The notes under the pieces are model-generated. The model was given only the letters and a program-made list of their open reading frames with translations, was not told where the DNA came from and searched no databases. The position numbers were made by a program, and so were the translations under genes. A stretch of 64,000 nucleotides of DNA from Bacillus sp. B15-48 (lineage in GTDB: Bacteria; Bacillota; Bacilli; Bacillales; Cytobacillaceae), in the NCBI RefSeq assembly GCF_016879755.1, contig NZ_WOFU01000001.1, positions 992,001-1,056,000 on the forward strand. The letters are read 5' to 3'. Of this stretch, positions 56,296-64,000 are shown piece after piece; within the stretch, counting starts at the first letter, position 1, and each line of letters begins with the position of its first letter.

Positions 56296-57528
56296 TTATT
56301 TCGTTGCAATGACAGGGACATATTCTCCCTGTGCGACTCCCTCTTTTTCAGAGCTGATTTCGACAATGCCATCGCTTTTTACAAGCGTTGTAATTAAACC
56401 AGATTTCCCGATAATCGGCTCTGCCCACCACTCACCATCTTTCTCTTCCAGCCGAACACGCACATAATCCGAACGACCTGGTGCCGAGGCAATGTTTTTG
56501 GTGATTTTCGCATAGATTCGGTCTGGCTTTGTTTCCAACCGTTCTCCCTGCAGCTGCTTAATAATCTTCTCTCCGAATAATTTAAAAATAATCATTGCTG
56601 ACGCTGGGTGGCCTGGCAGTCCAATGACTGGCTTGTTATCGGCTACGGCCAAAATGGTCGGCTTTCCTGGCTTGATTGAAATTCCATGTACAAACACTCC
56701 AGGTTCACCAAGTGACTGAATGACCTCAGTCGTATAATCTTTTGCCCCGACTGAGCTTCCGCCAGATAAAATGAGGATGTCAGCCTGCTCATAAAGCTCA
56801 CCGGCCTTCGCGGCGAAAATCTCGTAATCATCGGTCGTAATTCCGCCGTAGATCACTTCAACGCCCCATTCGCGCGCCAAACTAGCAACGGTTAAATAAT
56901 TGATGTCGCGAACTTGCCCAATCGCAAGCGTTTTCGTATCATAAGGAACGATTTCGTCGCCTGTTGATAAATAGGCGGCTTTGATTGGGCGATATACTGG
57001 CACCTCAGATATCCCAAGCGAGGCGAGCGCGCCAATTTCTTGCGGACGCAACTTCGTGCCTGCTTCAAGCAACACCTCGCCCGCACGAATATCTTCCCCC
57101 GCACGGATGACATTTTCTGCAGGTGCGACTTGTTTATACGTATTTAGTAATCCACCAATCTCTTCGCAATGCTCAATCATGAGGACACTATCACTGCCAG
57201 GAGGAAGCATTCCTCCTGTCGGCACGTAAATCGCTTCTCCGCGCGCTAGGGGTATCGTTGCTTCTTCGCCCATTTTCACTTCGCCTGCCACCGTTAAAAA
57301 ACCAGGCATCGATTCAGACGAGCCATAAGAGTCTTTGGCAAACACTGCATACCCATCAACTGTCGAACGATCAAAGCCGGGGACATTTTCACGGGCAATG
57401 ATGTTTTCAGCAAGAATGCAATGAAGGGCATCTTCAAGAGCGTAGATCTCCACCTCCCTCACTTTTGAGATTTTTTCCTCAATTAAGGAAAAGGTTTCTT
57501 CCACGGTTTTCACTTTAAAGAAATGCAT
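56296..57528 (-). CDS. moeA: Molybdopterin molybdenumtransferase MoeA
   Basis: Inserts molybdate into adenylated molybdopterin. The 410-residue protein has the four MoeA domains, with PGFDRSTVDGYAVFAKDSYG, the IPTGG-type VPTGGMLPPGSDSVLMIEH, STGDEIVPYD, ILSGGSSVGAKDYT and GLPGHPASAMIIFKLFG. I chose the ATG at 57528, with AAGGGTGGA upstream; a GTG at 57534 is less likely. It lies 32 bp after mobA and 14 bp before the fused MoeA paralogue. Confidence 0.93.
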   Translation of the reverse strand: MHFFKVKTVEETFSLIEEKISKVREVEIYALEDALHCILAENIIARENVPGFDRSTVDGYAVFAKDSYGSSESMPGFLTVAGEVKMGEEATIPLARGEAIYVPTGGMLPPGSDSVLMIEHCEEIGGLLNTYKQVAPAENVIRAGEDIRAGEVLLEAGTKLRPQEIGALASLGISEVPVYRPIKAAYLSTGDEIVPYDTKTLAIGQVRDINYLTVASLAREWGVEVIYGGITTDDYEIFAAKAGELYEQADILILSGGSSVGAKDYTTEVIQSLGEPGVFVHGISIKPGKPTILAVADNKPVIGLPGHPASAMIIFKLFGEKIIKQLQGERLETKPDRIYAKITKNIASAPGRSDYVRVRLEEKDGEWWAEPIIGKSGLITTLVKSDGIVEISSEKEGVAQGEYVPVIATK

Positions 57529-57560
57529 CTCCACTCCACCCTTTCTTCCGACAAACGACG

Positions 57561-58160
57561 TTATTCCCCTTTTTCAATCCACTTTTTCGCATGCTCATAT
57601 TCATCAGGATAATTCATGTTATAAAATACTTTATCAAAATGAACATCTGTTAAGCTTTGCAATTCCTCTTCATCGACAAACCGGACATTCAATTTGTCGA
57701 ACAGAAACAGCATTTTCAGTCTGTCTTCTTTTATAGATAACTCTATTTCTGGGATGATTCGCTTTTGATAAGCAGCCATGAGCGGATGCCGTCTCCCACC
57801 AATAAAAGGAACGAGCGCATCATAATGTTTTAAATTTTTCACAAGGTTTGCTGCTAGCTCAGCCGATACAAACGGCATATCACAGGCAACGACAATATTC
57901 TCTTCATAATCAGAGGCTATTAAACCAGCATGGATACCAGCAAGCGGTCCTTTGCCTGGATAAATATCGGAAACCATGCGAATATTTAAAAACTCGTATG
58001 AATCCGGATCATTCGTGACAAGAATGATCTCATCAAACATAGATTTTAATTCCTGGCTGATTCTTTCGATATTCGTTTGCTCATTAAATGGGAGAAGCGC
58101 TTTATTCGTTCCCATTCTACTTGATTTCCCGCCTGATAAAAGAATAGCCCCTGCTCTCAT
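57561..58160 (-). CDS. mobA: Molybdenum cofactor guanylyltransferase MobA
   Basis: Adds GMP to molybdopterin, making the guanine dinucleotide cofactor used by DMSO-reductase family enzymes such as the formate dehydrogenase here. The 199-residue protein has the GTP site AILLSGGKSSRMGTNKALLPF (for example LLSGGKSSRMGTNKALLPF), DIYPGKGPLAGIHAGL and VVACDMPFVS. AAGGTG ribosome site. 30 bp after fdhE. Confidence 0.94.
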   Translation of the reverse strand: MRAGAILLSGGKSSRMGTNKALLPFNEQTNIERISQELKSMFDEIILVTNDPDSYEFLNIRMVSDIYPGKGPLAGIHAGLIASDYEENIVVACDMPFVSAELAANLVKNLKHYDALVPFIGGRRHPLMAAYQKRIIPEIELSIKEDRLKMLFLFDKLNVRFVDEEELQSLTDVHFDKVFYNMNYPDEYEHAKKWIEKGE

Positions 58161-58190
58161 TGATTCGCACCTTCTTTAGTATAAACTACT

Positions 58191-59000
58191 CTAGTTTGTC
58201 TCTGCTTTTCCAGCTAACGCTTTGTACCCATTTTCTTGGGCAATAAAATCAAGATGAATCGTGTTTAAATCAAGCATAGCAGAAGACGGCTTAGAAATGA
58301 ATTGCCTCGTATCAATAACTTTTACGTAGCCATGACATTTTTCACAAACTTGAAGTTGCGATGTCGCTTCGCCTTCAATCTTTAAGTATTTAATTTCATT
58401 ATGGTCATTATTGCCGCAATGAGAACACATAATCCGCTTCTCTGGCCAGTGTGCTTGACAGCGCGGGCAATGGATGACCTTTTTACCGTTCTCCTCAAGC
58501 TGAGCTAAGCGAACAGGCTCGCCGCAAACCGGACAACCAGCTCCTGGAACCGCCTCGGTAATTTGCTCCTGAAGCACTTCAGCCGTAAGCTGTAAAAACG
58601 GACGAAGCGCTGTTTCTGCTAAAAACTGCGGAACCCATTCCTCCAAGCCATTTTCTTCGGCATACTTTTTAAAATAAATCTCATTAAATGCGAACGCTTC
58701 ATCAATCCAGCGAATCGCTGTTTCTTCATTTAAAAGACTGTCTAGTTTCGTGAGTTTCTGTTCTAATTCTCCATTGTTTTCAATTAATAATCTCTTTATT
58801 TCATCTATCCACTGTATGAATAGGGTAATGTCGAAATCAATTGTCGTCAAAGCAGCCGCTGGCACCCCTGCTTCGATTGCAGCTTTATCCAACTTCGGTT
58901 GAATAATTTCTCGGTTGAGGCTTTGCTTCCACTGTTCCTGAAGCTTGACAATTTTCTTTTGCAAATTCTGGTATTCCTTTGAAACAACGGACTTTTTCAT
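58191..59000 (-). CDS. fdhE: Formate dehydrogenase accessory protein FdhE-like
   Basis: Needed for assembly of respiratory formate dehydrogenases in bacteria that have it. The 269-residue protein has a helical N-terminal half and rubredoxin-like zinc or iron knuckles in the C-terminal half: CPVCG (near 155), CPRC (near 178), CSHCG (near 193) and CEKC (near 219). Its place directly behind the formate dehydrogenase genes supports the call. It is separated from the cytochrome subunit gene by a 135-bp gap with a hairpin. Confidence 0.87.
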   Translation of the reverse strand: MKKSVVSKEYQNLQKKIVKLQEQWKQSLNREIIQPKLDKAAIEAGVPAAALTTIDFDITLFIQWIDEIKRLLIENNGELEQKLTKLDSLLNEETAIRWIDEAFAFNEIYFKKYAEENGLEEWVPQFLAETALRPFLQLTAEVLQEQITEAVPGAGCPVCGEPVRLAQLEENGKKVIHCPRCQAHWPEKRIMCSHCGNNDHNEIKYLKIEGEATSQLQVCEKCHGYVKVIDTRQFISKPSSAMLDLNTIHLDFIAQENGYKALAGKAETN

Positions 59001-59089
59001 TGCTGCAGCACCTCTTTCAATTTTCGCCTATTTAGATGTATTTTCCTTTATTGTCTTTCATTTTCTTCGATTTATCAAATCAATATCTA

Positions 59090-59125
59090 AACCAATGGCT
59101 GTCCTGTTACAGACAGCCATTGATG
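59090..59125 (-). terminator. Hairpin between the fdh structural genes and fdhE
   Basis: AATGGCTGTC and GACAGCCATT arms around TGTAACAG on the minus strand. The U-run is poor (TTGGTTTAG follows), so it may attenuate rather than end the transcript, lowering expression of the cofactor genes downstream. Confidence 0.5.
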
Positions 59126-59135
59126 ATACATTTAA

Positions 59136-59843
59136 TTAAGCACCTTGCTTTTTCTTTTCTTCCTCAATATCAACATCAGGGAAGTTGCCTTTTTTCACTT
59201 CTTCTTCATACCATTCTGTGTGGTGATCCTTCGCCCACCATGCAGGTACTTTTCCATTAATAACGCCTTTAACTCCAGGTTTCGAGTTTTTATGAATCGC
59301 AGCGAGGTACACATGACCTAACGCGACCGCAAAGGCAAGGCCGAAGCCAACATTATGGAAGAAGTAGCCCCATTGAACGACCGCTTTCGGGAAATACTCT
59401 GGAAACCACATCGTAAATCCTGATGCAATCAACATAATTGCACAAACGATTTGTAAAATCGAGTTGACCTTCTCACCAGCATTAAAGAACGTTTGTTTTA
59501 TATGCTTAAATCTAAGCCCAAATAAATCCTTCGCGAACTCGGTAAAAAACTGCAAATCACGCTTTTTCCAAGTAACAAGCTCTTTCATCCACAGGAAAAA
59601 TCCCTTTGGATCAAAGATTAGCCAAATAAACGTTGGCAGGATAAACGTTACCGCAAAGATTCGATGAAGCAAACGGGCATTTTCCGGTCCACCAAAGACG
59701 GCATATAAGAAGTTAAACCAATCTGTATACATCGGCAATGCAGTAATATACAGGGCAAAGAAAGAAATCCCGTTGACAGCATGGGCAATGACGAACGCCT
59801 TCGAGAAGCGTCTTACTTCTACTGGAGCAGCTTGATTACTCAT
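59136..59843 (-). CDS. fdhI: Formate dehydrogenase cytochrome b subunit (gamma)
   Basis: Membrane anchor that takes electrons from the iron-sulfur subunit to quinone. The 235-residue protein has four membrane helices with heme-ligand histidines in AHAVNGISFFALY, LLHRIFAVTFILPTFIW, YFFHNVGFGLAFAVALGHVYLAAIH (for example LAFAVALGHVYLAAIH). The acidic tail (VDIEEEKKKQGA) is cytoplasmic. I chose the ATG at 59843, with GGAGGTGA upstream; it overlaps the beta-subunit stop by 8 bp. Confidence 0.9.
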   Translation of the reverse strand: MSNQAAPVEVRRFSKAFVIAHAVNGISFFALYITALPMYTDWFNFLYAVFGGPENARLLHRIFAVTFILPTFIWLIFDPKGFFLWMKELVTWKKRDLQFFTEFAKDLFGLRFKHIKQTFFNAGEKVNSILQIVCAIMLIASGFTMWFPEYFPKAVVQWGYFFHNVGFGLAFAVALGHVYLAAIHKNSKPGVKGVINGKVPAWWAKDHHTEWYEEEVKKGNFPDVDIEEEKKKQGA

Positions 59844-60666
59844 GGCTGTCACCTCCATCTTCTTTCGCTTGGTTGTTCTTTTTATCAAAGTATTTATTTC
59901 CTACATACGCACTAGCAAGCGCCATTAACACACCGCCAACCATCGCTTTTCCGATTGGCTGCGCATAATCTTTCCAAAGGACAGCAGAAGTTGGAACTTT
60001 TGGATTTTCAGGCATACCGTAGACAGATGGCTTTTCCGCTAATACGTATACCGTATGCGTTCCGCCTACCCCTTGTGGGTTATAGACCATTGCATTTGGA
60101 TAGCGGTCTTTAATCTCGTTCACACGTTGCTCTGCCTTTTTAAGAATATCTTCTTTTTTGCCAAATTCCATTGCTTCTGTATGACATGTTGTTACACAAG
60201 CAGGTTGCAAACCTTCTTCAAGGCGGTCTGTACACATTGTACATTTATGAGCCTTACGGTACTCCTTACCGTTTTCATCTTTGTACGTTTTTAATTGAAC
60301 GACATCGAATGGACAGTTTTGGACGCAATAGCCACAGCCAACGCATTGTTCCTGATCGATGACAACTGTACCAAATTCTGTGTAGCTAATCGCACTTTCA
60401 GGACAAACCTTCTCACATGCTGCATCGACACAGTGGTAGCAAGATGTGTGACGGAATAAATAATCTAAACCGCCTTTTGAATTCTCATGTTCAACAAACT
60501 GAAGTACATTCCAAGTGTCTGCTGTTACATTAATATGAGACTGCTCGCTCCCCAGGAATTCCTGGGGCTCTGCAGGAAGGTCATTCCAGTTTTTACAGGC
60601 GACCATACAGGCACGACAGCCATCACATTTTGTTACGTCAACGTATTTTACATATTGAGTTGCCAT
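59836..60666 (-). CDS. fdhB: Formate dehydrogenase iron-sulfur subunit (beta)
   Basis: Electron wire between the molybdenum subunit and cytochrome b. The 276-residue protein carries four 4Fe-4S cysteine sets: CDGCRACMVAC, CYHCVDAACEKVCP, CVGCGYCVQNCP and CTMCTDR with CVTTC. A C-terminal hydrophobic helix (about 235-255) anchors it, as in FdnH. Its ATG overlaps the alpha-subunit stop by one base, so the subunits are coupled. Confidence 0.95.
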   Translation of the reverse strand: MATQYVKYVDVTKCDGCRACMVACKNWNDLPAEPQEFLGSEQSHINVTADTWNVLQFVEHENSKGGLDYLFRHTSCYHCVDAACEKVCPESAISYTEFGTVVIDQEQCVGCGYCVQNCPFDVVQLKTYKDENGKEYRKAHKCTMCTDRLEEGLQPACVTTCHTEAMEFGKKEDILKKAEQRVNEIKDRYPNAMVYNPQGVGGTHTVYVLAEKPSVYGMPENPKVPTSAVLWKDYAQPIGKAMVGGVLMALASAYVGNKYFDKKNNQAKEDGGDSHE

Positions 60667-63644
60667 TAGTCAGCCCTCCTAACATCACAGAGGAATGCCT
60701 TATATTCAGGAATCGTCGAGTTTGCATCCCCGATATGAGGTGTTAAACGGTTTGCTGTGTCCCCTGTTGCATATCCTTTAAATCCAAAATGCCAAGGCAT
60801 CCCGATGTGGTGAACGGTTTTTCCGGCAATATTATAAGGCTTAAAGCGTTTTGTAATCATCGCATAAGCTTTGATCTCACCCCGAGCCGTGCTTACCATC
60901 ACTTTATCCTTATTTTTGATTCCTTTTTCTTTTGCAAGTTCTTCACTAATTTCAATATACATATGGCCAACTAATTCTGATAACCACTCTTGATTTCGTG
61001 TCATCGAACCAGACTGCCAGTGTTCACTTACCCTGTAAGTTGTTGCCACAATCGGGAATTCACTAGCTTCTCCCTTGAGGTTGAAGTCGCCTTCATGGAT
61101 CTCAACTGCTGGGTTTAAGTCTTGACTTGACATCATATTTGGAACCGGGCTTTCAAATGGCTCATAATGCTCTGGGAATGGACCGTCATTAAGTGGAGCA
61201 AAAAGACCGCCTACTCCATCGGCAAGCATAATGAATGGGTCGTCGCCACCTGGATCCGAAGGTGCCTTTGTTGCGACAAAGTCAGGAATATCATTGCCTG
61301 TCCACTTCTGCTGAGCTTCGTCCCACCAAATAAGCTTCTTCTCCTCGCTCCAAGGCTTCCCATTTAAGTCAGCTGAAGCACGGTTGTAGACAATTCGGCG
61401 ATTGGCCGGCCAAGCAAATGACCAGTTTAGGAAGTTGCCGCCGCCAGTGTCTTTACTGTCGCGATTCTTCGAACGGTTTTCTCCTTCTGCTGGATAAAAA
61501 CCAGAGTAAACCCAGTTTCCACAGCTCGTCGTTCCATCATCCTGAAGGGCACCAAATCCAGGAAGCAATTCGCCTGTAGTCAGATCGTAGCCATTGATTT
61601 CCCTACAAACAAGATCGATATCCGGATAACCATCACCATAATCCCAAGCGATTGCATTGACTGGTTTAGCCACCGGTGTATTTTGATTTTTATACAATGC
61701 TTTAATTTCCAGCATTAAATCATTGATGATTTTAAGATCGCTAACTGAGTCGCCCTTTGGAGCGATTGCTTTCCAACGATATTGCATCCACCGAGAGGAG
61801 TTCGAGACACTTCCGTCTTTCTCATAAGAAGATGCAGCTGGAAGGAAGAAAACTTCCGTTTGAATGCTGGCTGGGTCACTTCCTGCCTCTTTCTGCCAGA
61901 AAGCAGATGATTCTGTCTCCCAAAGATCAACCGCCACCAACCATTTCAAGTTGCCCATCGCTTCTTTTTCTTTGCCAGCATTCGGGCCGCCGACGATAGG
62001 GTTTGTCCCGAATAAGAACGCACCTTCGAGAACGCCTTCGTACATCGCTTTAAATAGATTAATATGTGAATAGTTTTTATTTCCTTTCGGTAAATAGTCG
62101 TAAAGGAAATCATTTGCTTTCGTTGCGTTATCGCCATACCAAGCTTTCAGCATGCTGACAAGGAACTTCGGCTTATTGCTCCAATATCCTGCACCTGGTG
62201 TTTCATTTTCATTGTAATCAGCTAATGTTGCATTCTGTGGTTTTGCTGTCGGCATTCCGACGTATCCTGGGAGGATATGGTATAATAATCCAAAGTCTGT
62301 CGAGCCTTGAACGTTGCTCTCGCCGCGCATCGCGATGAGTCCGCCACCTGGCAGCCCAATATTCCCTAAAAGCAGCTGAATGATGCCGAATGCACGTACG
62401 TTTTGACTTCCAACTGTATGCTGAGTTGTTCCCATTGCGTACATAATTGTACCTGATTTCCCTACTTGGCCTGTAGAACAGAATGTTTCACAAATATTGA
62501 GGAAGTCCTCTTTCGCTGAACCCGTGATGGAAACAACTGTATCCACATCATAACGGGAATAATGTTTCTTCATTAACTGAAATACACTTCTTGGGTGCTC
62601 TAGTGTTTTATCTTCTTTTTTCGTTCCATCTTCATTTGTTTCAAATGCCCATGTAGAGCGGTCATACTTTCTCGTTTCTGCGTCATAGCCACTGAAAAGG
62701 CCATCCTCAAAATCAAAGTCTTCTTTCAAAATAAACGAGGCGTTTGTATAGTTCACCACATAGTCTTTATGGTATAGTTCGTTATCAAGGCAATACTTAA
62801 TCATTCCGCCCATAAAAGCAATATCTGTTCCTGAGCGAAGCTGGGCATACATGTCTGCCTTCGACGATGTTCTTGTAAAACGAGGATCAACGGAGAGGAT
62901 CTTTGCTCCTCTGTCCTTCGCTTTCGTTAACCATCTAAAGGAAATCGGATGGTTTTCAGCAGGATTCCCACCCATGATCAGGGCAACATCCGTGTTCTGA
63001 ATATCGCTCCAATGGTTTGTCATTACTCCACGTCCTACTGTAGGTGCCAGACCGGCAACCGTAGAGGAGTGTCATATTCGTGCCTGGTGCTCTAAATAAT
63101 TAACTCCAAGCCCTCTCATCATTTTTGTAAGCAGGTAACATTCCTCATTATCAAGAGCGGCCCCACCTAAGCTCGCAATCGCTTCTGTTCTATTGACAGT
63201 GAAGCCATCTTCTTTTTCAATAAATGTTTTATCGCGTGTTTCTTTCACACGTTGTGCAATGGTTTTATACATCCAGTCCCAATCTTTTTCTTCCCATTTA
63301 TCACTGCCTGGGGCACGATACATTGGTTTTGTTACACGCTTCTCAGAAGTATAAACTTGTCGAATTGTTGTCCCCTTACTACAAAGAGTTCCTTCATTAA
63401 TTGGATTATCTGGATCTCCTTCTGTATAAACGACTGTTTCATCATTTGTGTGAACTAAAATTCCACAACCAACACCACAAAAGCAACAAATCGTTGGCGT
63501 AACAGTTGTTTTCGCGATTTTAAATTCTTTTGTTGAGGCATGTACTTCTTTTTCATTGAAGCCAAGCTCAACAACAGCTAAAGTTGCTGCCGTTGCACCA
63601 GTCAGTTTTAAAAACTGCCGGCGATTCAGGTTCATTTCAACCAT
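60666..63644 (-). CDS. fdhA: Formate dehydrogenase molybdenum subunit (alpha), selenocysteine-containing
   Basis: Oxidises formate to CO2 on the outer face of the membrane. The 992-residue frame begins with a twin-arginine signal (NRRQFLKLTGATAATLAV), then a 4Fe-4S site CCFCGVGC with LCSKG. TGA at 63072-63074 (codon 191) falls exactly between EHQARI and HSSTVAGLAPTVGRG, the known Sec position of E. coli FdnG (NQARV-U-HGPTVASLAPTFGRG, seen as two short parts). A SECIS hairpin follows. The rest is a complete molybdopterin domain (MTNHWSDIQNTD, GGNPAENHP, LPGGGLIAMRGE, TYRVSEHWQSGSMTRN). ORF callers would split it into 63072-63644 and 60666-63023. AAGGAGAG 6 nt before the ATG. Confidence 0.95.
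63043..63060 (-). promoter_or_regulatory. SECIS hairpin of the formate dehydrogenase gene
   Basis: Minus strand GGT-T-GCC-GGTCT-GGC-ACC: two three-base stems with a bulged T and a GGTC loop. This reproduces the E. coli fdhF/fdnG element (GGT-T-GCA-GGTC-TGC-ACC), including the bulged U that SelB reads. It begins about 11 nt after the TGA. Confidence 0.92.
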
Positions 63645-63704
63645 TTTTTTCTCTCCTTCCCAATTTTAAATACACAGCCCTTATCCCTTAAGGTGTTAAA
63701 CATG

Positions 63705-63725
63705 ATGCATGAAAAGATCATGCAT
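63705..63725. promoter_or_regulatory. Inverted repeat upstream of fdhA
   Basis: ATGCATGA and TCATGCAT around AAAGA, 60 bp before the fdhA start. It could be an operator or RNA hairpin. A second pair, GCTAGTT with AACTAGC, lies at 63737-63759, just behind fdhD. Confidence 0.45.
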
Positions 63726-63765
63726 TTATATAACCAGCTAGTTCGAAGTGAAAACTAGCATGCTC

Positions 63766-64000
63766 TCAATTAAAAGCAGTGAGAACCTCACCCCTTTCAA
63801 TTGCTACTGGCTTGTCGGAAACATCATCGTGTACTCTCCCCGCTGATGTATAAACCGTCGCCATCTTGCCTCTTAAATAACCGACAACTTCTATATTTAA
63901 AAATCTTGCTAACTGGACAGCCTGCTTCGTTGCGGCTGTACGTGAGGCGATGACCGCAAATCCATACTTTGCCGCCTTCGATAACATTTCATAAGAAACT
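63766..64000 (-). CDS. fdhD: FdhD sulfur carrier for formate dehydrogenase, C-terminal part
   Basis: Transfers sulfur from the cysteine desulfurase to the molybdenum cofactor, which formate dehydrogenase needs for activity. The visible 77 residues give the conserved end of FdhD: VSYEMLSKAAKYGFAVIASRTAATKQAVQLARFL in two parts (VSYEMLSKAAKYG and VIASRTAATKQAVQLA), then VGYLRGKMATVYTSAGRV. The frame is open to the window edge, so the start and the CxxC sulfur-carrying motif are outside. It lies 121 bp upstream of fdhA on the same strand. Confidence 0.92.
   Translation of the reverse strand, partial: VSYEMLSKAAKYGFAVIASRTAATKQAVQLARFLNIEVVGYLRGKMATVYTSAGRVHDDVSDKPVAIERGEVLTAFN

Noticed and set aside
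60666-63644. Formate dehydrogenase split into a 190-residue and a 785-residue gene, or a pseudogene
   Set aside because: The TGA is at the known Sec position with a canonical SECIS hairpin, and both sides are intact.

Overview
The window looks like an origin-proximal piece of a spore-forming Bacillaceae chromosome. Sporulation and germination genes (spoIIR, spo0F, rsfA, gerQ) are present, and the gene order matches, from memory, the ywl-ywk-ywj-ywi-ywh-ywg-ywf-ywd stretch of Bacillus subtilis. A DnaA-box cluster at the ywlB/ywlC junction and a parS palindrome inside ung fit a position near the origin. The DNA is moderately AT-rich. I saw no rRNA, tRNA, CRISPR array, prophage or insertion sequence.

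Layout. 1-8.0 kb: rpiB (cut by the edge), ywlE, mntP, ywlC, ywlB, a lipoprotein gene cueP with an in-frame TGA, spoIIR, prmC and prfA. 8.0-20.3 kb: tdk, rpmE, rho, glpX, murAB, fsa, fbaA, spo0F, ywjG, pyrG with its leader attenuator, rpoE, and a small membrane protein. 19.7-26.2 kb: a fatty-acid oxidation cluster (fadF, thiolase, hbd, acdA, TetR regulator) with two matching operator-like palindromes. 26.3-28.5 kb: clsB and uvsE. 28.6-32.2 kb: an encapsulin iron-storage locus (ferredoxin, a protein of unknown function behind a Fur box, shell protein, IMEF cargo) next to a flavin reductase. 32.4-52.4 kb: a methyltransferase-like gene, argS, ywiB, speB, speE, pbpG, ywhD, ywhC, ywhB, ywgA, ywfO, a DUF1450 gene, rsfA, lipL, a lipid methyltransferase, pta, hemQ/chdC, gerQ, ywdK, ywdI and ung. 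52.5-64 kb: a molybdenum cofactor and formate dehydrogenase block on the minus strand (moeB, moaD, moaE, two moeA-type genes, mobA, fdhE, and the three structural subunits), with fdhD running off the right edge.

The most notable result is selenocysteine. The catalytic subunit of formate dehydrogenase is read through a TGA at exactly the known Sec position, with a textbook SECIS hairpin, so this organism should decode TGA as Sec. At 4277 a second in-frame TGA replaces the first conserved cysteine of a CueP-family copper lipoprotein. The frame continues intact with all downstream family features, and a GG-loop hairpin lies 18 nt behind the TGA. I read this as a candidate new selenoprotein.

The second theme is an unusual load of short degenerate repeats between genes. 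Four dispersed arrays (about 0.5 kb each) are built of roughly 40-bp units with an AGTACT palindrome. There is also an exact 21-bp-phased ACTCTAC array, a 33-bp tandem array, two copies of a long palindromic element, and three copies of a hairpin element that sits at gene 3' ends and has entered the tdk reading frame in one case.
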